Origin: Rhodobacterales bacterium UBA3089
GTDB taxonomy: Bacteria; Pseudomonadota; Alphaproteobacteria; Rhodobacterales; Rhodobacteraceae
Direction: 5' to 3'
NCBI GenBank assembly: GCA_002367255.1
Contig: DFBD01000006.1
Location: 1 to 6,815 of the forward strand
Length of the DNA stretch: 6,815 nucleotides
Shown: in pieces, positions 1 through 5,588 of the stretch
Position numbering within the stretch: position 1 is the first letter of the stretch
How the letters are laid out: each line of letters opens with the position of its first letter
Made by a program: the position numbers and the translations under genes
The notes under the pieces: model-generated
The model's database searches: none
Told to the model about the DNA's origin: nothing
Seen by the model: only the letters and a program-made list of their open reading frames with translations

Positions 1-21
1 TAACCACTCCGCCAACTCGCC
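1..21 (-). tRNA. 5' end of a tRNA gene, truncated by the window edge (probably tRNA-Cys)
   Basis: Read on the minus strand from position 21, the sequence starts with a 7-base acceptor strand GGCGAGT. T8 and G9 follow, then a D-arm that includes TGGCGGAGTGG. This fits the conserved tRNA A-box, with A14, G15 and the G18-G19 pair in the right places. Only the acceptor 5' strand and part of the D-arm lie inside the window, so pairing, anticodon and 3' end cannot be checked. From memory, alphaproteobacterial tRNA-Cys(GCA) genes have this kind of 5' end (GGC...TGGCGGAGTGGTTA); a serine or leucine tRNA is the alternative. The gene is divergent from the methyltransferase gene and has its own candidate promoter just upstream. 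Confidence 0.72.
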
Positions 22-42
22 TGACTTATAGGGTCTGGGGTT

Positions 43-71
43 GCTATACCAACCGTGACTTAGGCGTGCAA
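43..71 (-). promoter_or_regulatory. Candidate sigma-70 promoter for the tRNA gene
   Basis: On the minus strand TTGCAC (71-66) is followed by a 17-base spacer and TATAGC (48-43). Each hexamer matches the housekeeping consensus at four of six positions. Initiation would fall near position 36, giving a leader of about 15 bases before the tRNA 5' end at 21, a normal arrangement for a tRNA gene. I could not find an equally convincing promoter on the plus strand for the methyltransferase gene in the rest of this 139-base divergent gap, which otherwise holds an eight-C run at 102-109. Confidence 0.45.
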
Positions 72-160
72 GCATCAAACGCAAATTGTCAGATCAAGTT
101 GCCCCCCCCGACAAGATGTGCCAAAAGACAGCTATTAGCCCAACTTAAAAGGCCACTCTC

Positions 161-814
161 ATGATTGATTATCAAGCCGCCCGTATCGCGATGGTTGACG
201 GACAGGTTCGCCCCTCGGATGTAACCCTGTATCCTGTTATTGACGCAATGTTGAAAGTCCCGCGTGAGGCCTATGTACCGGATGACATGCGCCCACTGGC
301 GTATGTTGGCAAACACATTGACCTAAAGAACGGGGGCGTTGTTTTGGCGCCTCGCATACTTGCTAAAATGCTGGAATCATTGAATATTAAGCAAGACGAA
401 ATGGTTCTGGATATCGGTATCGGGCTCGGATATTCAGCGGCGGTAATCGCGCGTTTGGCCGAGGCCGTGATAGCGGTCGAGGAAAATTCCGAGCTGGCAA
501 GTGTCGCTGAAACAACGCTTAGCGAGCAATCGGCGGATAATGCCGTGGTGCATGTCGGGCCGTTGGTGGAGGGCGCTGCCGAGCATGGACCCTATGATGT
601 GATCGTGGTGGAGGGCGGTGTTCAGGTACTTCCTGATTCCCTGCTGTCACAGTTGAAGGTTGGTGGCCGGATCGCCGCAATCTTTATGGATGGTCCAAGT
701 GGGCAGTGCCGTATCGGCGTTCGAACCGCTGCCGGAATTAGCTGGGATACGGTATTTGATGCGACCGCACCAGTTTTGTCAGGTTTTTCTGCGGAAAAGA
801 CGTTTTCTTTCTGA
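161..814 (+). CDS. Pcm-fold SAM-dependent methyltransferase (annotated in relatives as protein-L-isoaspartate O-methyltransferase)
   Basis: A 217-residue cytoplasmic protein of the usual Pcm length. A helical N-terminal part (residues 1-40, with MVDGQVRPSDV at 11-21) is typical of the alphaproteobacterial branch of this family. A Rossmann methyltransferase core follows: motif I VLDIGIGLGY (82-91), an acidic strand end AVEEN (105-109), YDVIVVEGGV (145-154) and LKVGGRIAAIF (165-175). Classical Pcm repairs isoaspartyl residues in aged proteins using S-adenosylmethionine. Here the segment before motif I reads GGVVLAPRILAKML (58-71) where canonical enzymes have a GQ-T-I-S-Q/K-P signature. SAM binding is well supported, but isoaspartate repair is not. 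The start is supported by AAAAGG (147-152) eight bases before ATG. The tolC-like gene begins 67 bp downstream on the same strand, so co-transcription is likely. Confidence is high for family and low for substrate. Confidence 0.9.
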   Translation: MIDYQAARIAMVDGQVRPSDVTLYPVIDAMLKVPREAYVPDDMRPLAYVGKHIDLKNGGVVLAPRILAKMLESLNIKQDEMVLDIGIGLGYSAAVIARLAEAVIAVEENSELASVAETTLSEQSADNAVVHVGPLVEGAAEHGPYDVIVVEGGVQVLPDSLLSQLKVGGRIAAIFMDGPSGQCRIGVRTAAGISWDTVFDATAPVLSGFSAEKTFSF

Positions 815-828
815 GTACATCTTGTACT
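814..828 (+). other. Perfect 6-bp inverted repeat at the end of the methyltransferase gene
   Basis: AGTACA (814-819) and TGTACT (823-828) form a perfect inverted repeat around the loop TCT, beginning at the last base of the methyltransferase stop codon. The stem is AT-leaning and has no U-tract after it, so it is not a convincing intrinsic terminator. It could be a weak RNA hairpin between the two genes or a small protein-binding site. It lies in the 67-bp gap before the TolC-family gene. Confidence 0.4.
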
Positions 829-881
829 TACTGACCAAAATATCAGATACTGACAAGCCATAACTTAACGGAGAGACAACG

Positions 882-2270
882 ATGAAACGCAAATTAGCAA
901 ATTGGTGTATATTTGCGGCAATCGCGGGTTTCCCGATGGTGCCTTACACGGCCTCGGCGGTAACGCTACAAGAGGCTTTGATACAGGCATACCAAACGAA
1001 TCCGTCTCTGGAAGTCAGTCGCGCGAGCCTTCGTTCGCAAGATGAATCGGTTGTTCAAGCAGGGGCGGGAAGGCGGCCGTCAATATCGGCATCCGGTGTT
1101 ACGGCTTACTCGGCAGATATAAATGCGCTTGATGATCCGACTAACACATTGCGCGCGTCGCTTGATGCGGGTTTGGTGGTTTTTGACGGCGGGCGCACGG
1201 CTGATGCGGTCAGTGCTGCGGCCTATATGGTTTATGCTTCGCGCGAAAATCTTAAGGCAAGTGATCAATCTGTGTTACTAAGCGCAGCGACGGCCTATCT
1301 GGATGTGCGCCGCGATCAAAAGTTCCTGGCGTTAGCGCAAAACGAGGTCAGCGTGATCGAACAGCAGCTTAAAGCGATGGAGGATCGCTTCGCTGTCGGG
1401 GCGGTAACCCGTACTGAGGTGGCATTGGTGAAGGCGCGGCTGGCGGCGACGAAGACAGGCCTTGCTGCCAGTTCTGGTCAACTGGCGCTTTCCAAAGAAA
1501 TTTATCGCGCGGTTGTCGGGGCTGAGCCTGTGAACCTGCAAGCGGCACCTGCGTTGCCAAAATTGCCAAACTCCCTAGCTGAGGCGGAGTCGATTGCAAT
1601 GCGTGAACACCCCATGATTTTGGCGGCGCGGTTTGCTGAAAAGGCGGCCGAGTTCGACATAGCCCGTGCGCGGGCTGCGAGTTTAGGGACTGTTTCCGTC
1701 GGTGGCTCGGTTGAGTACTTGAACGCACCGGGTTTACTGGGGCAAACCGAAAGTACACGGGCGTCAATTTCCCTTAGCGGCCAGATCCCCATTTATAACG
1801 GTGGTGTGTTGTCTAGTTCGATCCGCTCAGCTGCACAGATTTTGGAGAGCCGGAAGGCTACGACCCAGAATGTAATGCGGCAAATCCGGCAGGCGACGGC
1901 CTCTTCCTGGGCGCATATCCGGGTGGGGCGTGCCTCGATCACAGCTGCTAACCTGCAAATCGAAGCATCGCAGATTGCATATGATGCCGTCAAAGAAGAG
2001 GCGCGACTTGGTTCGCGCACAACGCTTGACCTGCTGGATGCGGAACAGGATTTGTTGTCTGCGAGATCTAGTTTGGCATCGGCGCAGCGGGACGAATACG
2101 TGGCTGCGATGAACCTGCTATCCTCGATGGGGTTACTAACGGTTGAAAACCTTGATCTAGGCATACAAGTCTATGACCCACAGGTGAATTTCGATGCGGT
2201 TACCCGTAAAGCTGCGACACCGTTCTCGGGCAGTAGCATTCTTGACACAATCGGGGACCGCTGGAAGTAA
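882..2270 (+). CDS. tolC: TolC-family outer-membrane efflux/secretion channel protein
   Basis: A 462-residue member of the OEP/TolC family. It forms a trimeric outer-membrane beta-barrel and periplasmic tunnel used by tripartite efflux pumps and type I secretion systems. Residues 1-26 are a Sec signal peptide: basic KRK, a hydrophobic core, and the cleavage signal ASA before V27. The mature chain shows the family's internal duplication. LVVFDGGRTADAV (98-110) and QIPIYNGGVL (301-310) are the paired strand-turn segments. RFAVGAVTRTEV (169-180) and ARLGSRTTLDLLDAEQDLL (374-392) are the paired helical signatures, the second being nearly textbook for the type I secretion class. The length is close to other proteobacterial TolC proteins. 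GGAGAG (870-875) lies six bases before the ATG. No inner-membrane or adaptor partner is encoded nearby, so it is probably a general TolC shared among pumps. The symbol is a family-level assignment. Confidence 0.93.
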   Translation: MKRKLANWCIFAAIAGFPMVPYTASAVTLQEALIQAYQTNPSLEVSRASLRSQDESVVQAGAGRRPSISASGVTAYSADINALDDPTNTLRASLDAGLVVFDGGRTADAVSAAAYMVYASRENLKASDQSVLLSAATAYLDVRRDQKFLALAQNEVSVIEQQLKAMEDRFAVGAVTRTEVALVKARLAATKTGLAASSGQLALSKEIYRAVVGAEPVNLQAAPALPKLPNSLAEAESIAMREHPMILAARFAEKAAEFDIARARAASLGTVSVGGSVEYLNAPGLLGQTESTRASISLSGQIPIYNGGVLSSSIRSAAQILESRKATTQNVMRQIRQATASSWAHIRVGRASITAANLQIEASQIAYDAVKEEARLGSRTTLDLLDAEQDLLSARSSLASAQRDEYVAAMNLLSSMGLLTVENLDLGIQVYDPQVNFDAVTRKAATPFSGSSILDTIGDRWK

Positions 2271-2275
2271 AACGG

Positions 2276-2303
2276 TTGACGCTATAACGTAGCTTCCGCT
2301 AAT
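2276..2303 (+). promoter_or_regulatory. Candidate sigma-70 promoter for the PopZ-like gene
   Basis: TTGACG (2276-2281) matches the -35 consensus at five of six positions. A 16-base spacer separates it from GCTAAT (2298-2303), which matches the -10 element at four of six. It starts five bases after the tolC-like stop codon. Initiation near 2310 would leave a leader of about 24 bases before the GTG start, giving the small gene expression independent of the upstream pair. There is no convincing terminator hairpin in the gap, so read-through from tolC is also likely. Confidence 0.4.
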
Positions 2304-2333
2304 TTGCTTGAAGACCAACAGTTGTGAGGACGC

Positions 2334-2759
2334 GTGGAGAAGCCGGAACAAGAAGATCTGAATGATGTTTTGTCGGCCATTCGAAATATGGTTCGGGATG
2401 AGACCCGTGCGAAGTTTCCAGAGACGGCTATTACGGATGAAGAGAACGGTCCTGAACCTGCGACGCCGACGGGACGCCAACCGAATTTACCTGCTAACGT
2501 CCTGATTCTTCACCCTCATATGCGGGTGACAAAAGCTAAACCGAAGATACTTCTACTGGATAAAGCCTCCCGTGTTCCAAATACCGCGCCGAGCCCGGTC
2601 GGCGAAAGTTTTGCAATTGCCAGTGCTGCAATGGACGAAGGAATGCTGCGCGATATGGTGCGCGAGGTAGTACAAGAGCAACTTCGCGGGGAGCTTGGCA
2701 AAGAAATTGTCGGGGCGATCAAGCGCGATATGATGCAGTTGTTAGAAAAGAATAATTAA
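2334..2759 (+). CDS. PopZ-like / DUF2497 family small protein
   Basis: A 141-residue acidic protein with the two conserved ends of the alphaproteobacterial DUF2497/PopZ family. The N-terminal helix DLNDVLSAIRNMVRDE (8-23) corresponds to the E-I-L-A-S-I-R-R-I-I motif of PopZ. The C-terminal helical block DEGMLRDMVREVVQEQLRG (101-119), continuing to about residue 138, corresponds to its oligomerisation helices. In Caulobacter, PopZ assembles a polar matrix that anchors the chromosome origin. Here the long acidic, proline-rich linker is short and holds a distinct basic-hydrophobic stretch (56-76, including LHPHMRV). A polar-scaffold role is therefore possible but unproven. The start is GTG at 2334, preceded by GAGGA (2326-2330) at a short three-base spacing. 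The next in-frame Met (residue 19) would delete most of the N-terminal motif. The gene follows the tolC-like gene by 63 bp. Its stop overlaps that of the convergent SseB-family gene. Confidence 0.75.
   Translation: MEKPEQEDLNDVLSAIRNMVRDETRAKFPETAITDEENGPEPATPTGRQPNLPANVLILHPHMRVTKAKPKILLLDKASRVPNTAPSPVGESFAIASAAMDEGMLRDMVREVVQEQLRGELGKEIVGAIKRDMMQLLEKNN
2756..2759. other. Shared TTAA: overlapping stop codons of convergent genes
   Basis: The four bases TTAA supply the stop of the PopZ-like gene (TAA at 2757-2759, plus strand). They also supply the stop of the SseB-family gene (TAA read from 2758 to 2756, minus strand). No intergenic DNA remains for a terminator between the two transcription units, so each transcript must end inside or opposite the other gene. 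I saw no strong GC-rich hairpin with a U-tract within roughly 60 bases on either side. Confidence 0.85.
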
Positions 2760-3532
2760 CGCAGTTTTGGTGGTTTTTCGTGGTCCATACCCGGTGCTAA
2801 AGGTTTTAGGGTCGCGGGCAACACCAAGTCCGGGATGTCGAATTTAAGGCCGACTTTGCCAAATTCTTCGATATGAGGGGCGCTTGCTTCAAGGAATGTG
2901 ACATCCAGTTGTCCGGCCTCTATACCGCTGAAAGCCAGCGCTTCGGAAATGGCTTCGGCGACACCCTCTTGTGCCGCTGGCGGCACGTCGATCATCGCTA
3001 ACATATGCCCGTTCTGTGCGCCCTGATAGGTTACCCCCACAAGGTAGGCGGCAGAAACCACGCCAGACATGTTCGCTAGTTTGGTGTCTAGGGCCGTGAT
3101 CAATGTTTCCGGCAGGCCTTTGGGGGGGTGCAATTGTTCGGGCACAGCCTCGGTCACGATGGATTTTGCACCTAGGACCTCGTTCAACCAGTCAACGGTG
3201 GCTGGTGGCATTAACATGCTTGACGGGGCCACGCCCAGATTTAACCCCAACCCGATGCCTTCGCCAGCCAGCATTTTTGCGATACGACGACCAGACATCG
3301 CGACAAACGGGGTTGGTGTATCGACAAAATTTGCGAGGCGATCCTCGCGATCAAAAACAAGCGCGAAGGCCCCGTCGCTGGTTTGGAAAATCAACGGGCG
3401 GGCGCGATCGTCGCTGGCCTCTTCTTCAAGCATTAAGAAAAGTTCGGCGTCGGCAAGGCGTTCATGGAAGCGCAGGCTTTGTGCTTCGTCAGCTTCCATA
3501 AGTTCGTGTGCTTGATCGAGTGGAGTTTGCAT
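2756..3532 (-). CDS. SseB-family protein
   Basis: A 258-residue soluble protein with the SseB two-domain layout. The N-terminal domain (about 5-120) carries the family pattern DGAFALVFDREDRLANF (53-69), then the hydrophobic GIGLGLNLGV (92-101) and a conserved TVDWL (112-116). The C-terminal domain (about 140-235) includes AAYLVGVTY (161-169), HMLAMIDV (176-183) and QLDVTFL (208-214). SseB was named for altered serine sensitivity in E. coli, and its biochemical role is not settled. ATG at 3532 was chosen because it falls eight bases after the antiporter stop and matches where the SseB domain begins. A frame continuing to ATG 3616 would add 28 residues that merely read across the end of the antiporter gene. 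The ribosome site is weak: the AG of the antiporter TAG plus the next G form AGG. It is the last gene of the minus-strand operon, suggesting translational coupling to the antiporter. A C7 tract lies in the interdomain linker (codons 135-137). Confidence 0.85.
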   Translation of the reverse strand: MQTPLDQAHELMEADEAQSLRFHERLADAELFLMLEEEASDDRARPLIFQTSDGAFALVFDREDRLANFVDTPTPFVAMSGRRIAKMLAGEGIGLGLNLGVAPSSMLMPPATVDWLNEVLGAKSIVTEAVPEQLHPPKGLPETLITALDTKLANMSGVVSAAYLVGVTYQGAQNGHMLAMIDVPPAAQEGVAEAISEALAFSGIEAGQLDVTFLEASAPHIEEFGKVGLKFDIPDLVLPATLKPLAPGMDHEKPPKLR

Positions 3533-3540
3533 GAAAAGGC

Positions 3541-5241
3541 CTAGCTTAAGAAGTTCACGATCAAGGTGACGCCCAGCAAGATTGCAATCCACAACACCAT
3601 AGAGCCTGTCGGCCATACCTGGGCTATGCGCCCTTCGGGCCCATGAGAGTTATACAGGCGGGAAATAACAGTTGAGATTGTGCGATGCCAGAATGCGCTA
3701 TTGGCGGCCCAGATTTTTGAAACTGTGTTGGCCACGGCGCGGATGATATTTGGCAATAAGCGACGGTAACTCCAATCAGCATCAAGATTGACCGAACGTA
3801 GCTCGGGTGGGTAGATGCGGGTGCGCATCAGCACGGTGAAAGCCAATGCCGAGAAGAACAGAAGCTGAAGCTGCGTGATTACATGGGTGGCGGTGTAACT
3901 GTCGTAACTCACTTCATAAGGCAGGAGCGCGTAGAGCGGTTCGGGGTAGACTCCGATGAAGATGCTTAGAAACGCGGTCAGGCCCATTGCCAACAACATA
4001 TGCAGCGGCGCCTCTTTCGGGCGTTTGCCGCTGTCATGGGCGAAGAAGGCGAAATAGGGGATCTTGATGCCTGAGTGGTGGAACACACCGGCGGAGGCGA
4101 ACAGAAGTATCGCCCAGATGATATAGTAATGTTCCTTGGCCGAGGCCGACAGGATGAGCGACTTGGTTACGAAACCCGAAAATAGCGGGAAGGCCGAAAT
4201 CGCAGCCGCACCGACAACACAGAAAATCATGGTCAGCGGCATTGTCTTGTACAAACCGCCAAGCTCCGACCCTTTGGCTGTTCCGGTGCGAAACAGGACT
4301 GCGCCGACGGACATGAACAGCAGCGATTTATAAAGGATGTGTGCGACGGCATGCGCCGCGGTGCCGTTTAGTGCCAATTCAGTGCCGATGCCGATACCAA
4401 CCACCATAAATCCGAGCTGGTTGTTTAATGAATAGGCTAGCACACGGCGGAGGTCGTTTTCGATAACCGCATAGAAAATCGGGAACAGAGTCATTACCGC
4501 GCCGATATAAATCAGGATTTCGGTGCCGGCAAAACCGCGCGCCAGCGAGTAGATTGCTAATTTAGTTGTGAAAGATGAGAGGATCACTGTGCCGGTCACT
4601 GTCGCGGCCGGATAGGCGTCCTGCAACCAGTTATGCAAGAGCGGGAAGGCGGCTTTGATGCCAAATGCGATGAAGATCAACCATGTGCCTGGAGAGCCTA
4701 GTTCCATGTGTTCAAAGGCCAGAGATCCGGTTTCGCGATAATATAACACAGCTCCCGCTAACAGGATCACGCCTGAGCTGATCTGGACTATCAGATACCG
4801 CATACCGGTGTGATAAGCCCCTTCAGTCCGTCGCGCCCAGATCAGGAAGACCGAGGCAATCGCCGTACCTTCCCAGTAGAAGAAGAGAGTGATCAGATCT
4901 CCGGCAAAAACCGCCCCGATTGCGGCGCCGGCGTAAAGCAAAGCTGACACCTGTTGCACCGTATCGCGTACATGCCACGCGTAAAGGTTGCCCAGAAACG
5001 CTGCGAGGCTGAAGATCAGTGCGAAAATACGGGAGAGCTTGTCGACCCGCATCAGTTCAAGGTCTAGGCCGAAGAAGTTGACCTGAACGTGGTCGCCAAA
5101 GGGCAGGGTCCAAACCTGCCAAGCTGCCAACACCGGCACAGCCAGCAACAACGCAGCGCGCAACCGCCCTTGCGGTAGCATGATCAATAGGGCAGCACCG
5201 GCAAAGAACAAAACGGCAGTTGGCAGGCTCTCAATCGCCAT
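3541..5241 (-). CDS. Monovalent cation/proton antiporter-like subunit (MrpD/NuoL-type proton-conducting protein)
   Basis: A 566-residue polytopic inner-membrane protein of the proton-conducting family shared by Mrp antiporters and complex I subunits NuoL/M/N. The likely ion-path residues are all present. They are the TM5 glutamate in FFYWEGTAIA (E124), the TM7 lysine in FGIKAAFPLLHNWL (K196), the TM8 lysine in TTKLAIYSLA (K227), K305 in AHILYKSLLF and the TM12 lysine in LFSGFVTKSLIL (K360). NDLRRVLAYSLNNQLGFM (262-279) is another family hallmark. It exceeds the roughly 500 residues usual for MrpD because of a C-terminal arm (about 480-566). That arm starts with a DADWSYRRL segment (487-495), continues as a long possibly amphipathic stretch and ends in an extra membrane helix (about 549-565). 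ATG 5241 is preceded by AAAGG at seven bases, inside the end of the upstream small gene (11-bp overlap). The transported cation cannot be read from sequence. Confidence 0.9.
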   Translation of the reverse strand: MAIESLPTAVLFFAGAALLIMLPQGRLRAALLLAVPVLAAWQVWTLPFGDHVQVNFFGLDLELMRVDKLSRIFALIFSLAAFLGNLYAWHVRDTVQQVSALLYAGAAIGAVFAGDLITLFFYWEGTAIASVFLIWARRTEGAYHTGMRYLIVQISSGVILLAGAVLYYRETGSLAFEHMELGSPGTWLIFIAFGIKAAFPLLHNWLQDAYPAATVTGTVILSSFTTKLAIYSLARGFAGTEILIYIGAVMTLFPIFYAVIENDLRRVLAYSLNNQLGFMVVGIGIGTELALNGTAAHAVAHILYKSLLFMSVGAVLFRTGTAKGSELGGLYKTMPLTMIFCVVGAAAISAFPLFSGFVTKSLILSASAKEHYYIIWAILLFASAGVFHHSGIKIPYFAFFAHDSGKRPKEAPLHMLLAMGLTAFLSIFIGVYPEPLYALLPYEVSYDSYTATHVITQLQLLFFSALAFTVLMRTRIYPPELRSVNLDADWSYRRLLPNIIRAVANTVSKIWAANSAFWHRTISTVISRLYNSHGPEGRIAQVWPTGSMVLWIAILLGVTLIVNFLS

Positions 5242-5578
5242 GATTTAACCTTTCCATCTGGTCTTCTGGGTAGTCCTCGGTTTCAACATCCATCGGAGCG
5301 TAATAATCTTCAGGGCGTTTCAGGATAATACGCAGACCCTTGGCTGCAATCACCAACAAGGCGCACATGATAAAGCCGTATAGTGCATAAAATCCGGGGA
5401 TATTCTCGACAGGCACATAGGTGTGCTTATGATACAGAAAATCAGCACCGAAAAGCAGGGCGCAGGCGCCGTAGAGACCATAGACGAAGCGGTCGACCTT
5501 TTTCTTGTCGTCCACCCAGAGGAAGAGCCTCGCGATGGCGGAAAAGTCTGAATCGTCTTCTGTTCTATGTTCGCTCAT
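5231..5578 (-). CDS. Small two-helix membrane protein of unknown function within the antiporter operon
   Basis: I do not recognise a named family. The 115-residue protein has a charged, acidic cytoplasmic-looking N-terminus (1-20), a basic patch DDKKKVDR (23-30), and a first membrane helix (about 31-50). A short loop rich in tyrosine and histidine follows (YHKHTYVPVENIP), then a second helix (about 62-81) and an acidic tail from about residue 89 (RPEDYYAPMDVETEDYPED). ATG 5578 is chosen because AAGGA lies just before it and it follows the upstream antiporter stop by 10 bp. An alternative ATG at 5605 would overlap that gene and add nine residues. Its 3' end overlaps the next antiporter gene by 11 bp and carries that gene's ribosome site, so the two are probably translationally coupled. 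Its placement between two proton-conducting subunits suggests an accessory or assembly subunit of the same complex; this is inference from context only. Confidence 0.8.
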   Translation of the reverse strand: MSEHRTEDDSDFSAIARLFLWVDDKKKVDRFVYGLYGACALLFGADFLYHKHTYVPVENIPGFYALYGFIMCALLVIAAKGLRIILKRPEDYYAPMDVETEDYPEDQMERLNHGD

Positions 5579-5588
5579 TGGTTCATCC

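Noticed and set aside
814..835. Intrinsic terminator after the methyltransferase gene
   Set aside because: The inverted repeat is only six AT-leaning base pairs and is not followed by a run of T.
1369..1767. Minus-strand open frame of 132 residues opposite tolC
   Set aside because: Pro/Ser/Gln-rich antisense shadow of a well-conserved TolC-family coding region.
2242..2270. Perfect -35 hexamer TTGACA at the end of the tolC-like gene
   Set aside because: No acceptable -10 element at 16-18 bases; the bases there read AAGTAA and overlap the stop codon.
3069..3515. Two plus-strand open frames of 132-148 residues opposite the SseB gene
   Set aside because: They are antisense to a recognisable protein, have low-complexity Ser/Arg composition and no ribosome site that I can see.
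3533..3616. A 28-residue N-terminal extension of the SseB protein from an upstream ATG at 3616
   Set aside because: It lies entirely over the end of the antiporter gene, reads as an out-of-frame shadow of it, and the SseB domain already begins at the internal Met at 3532.
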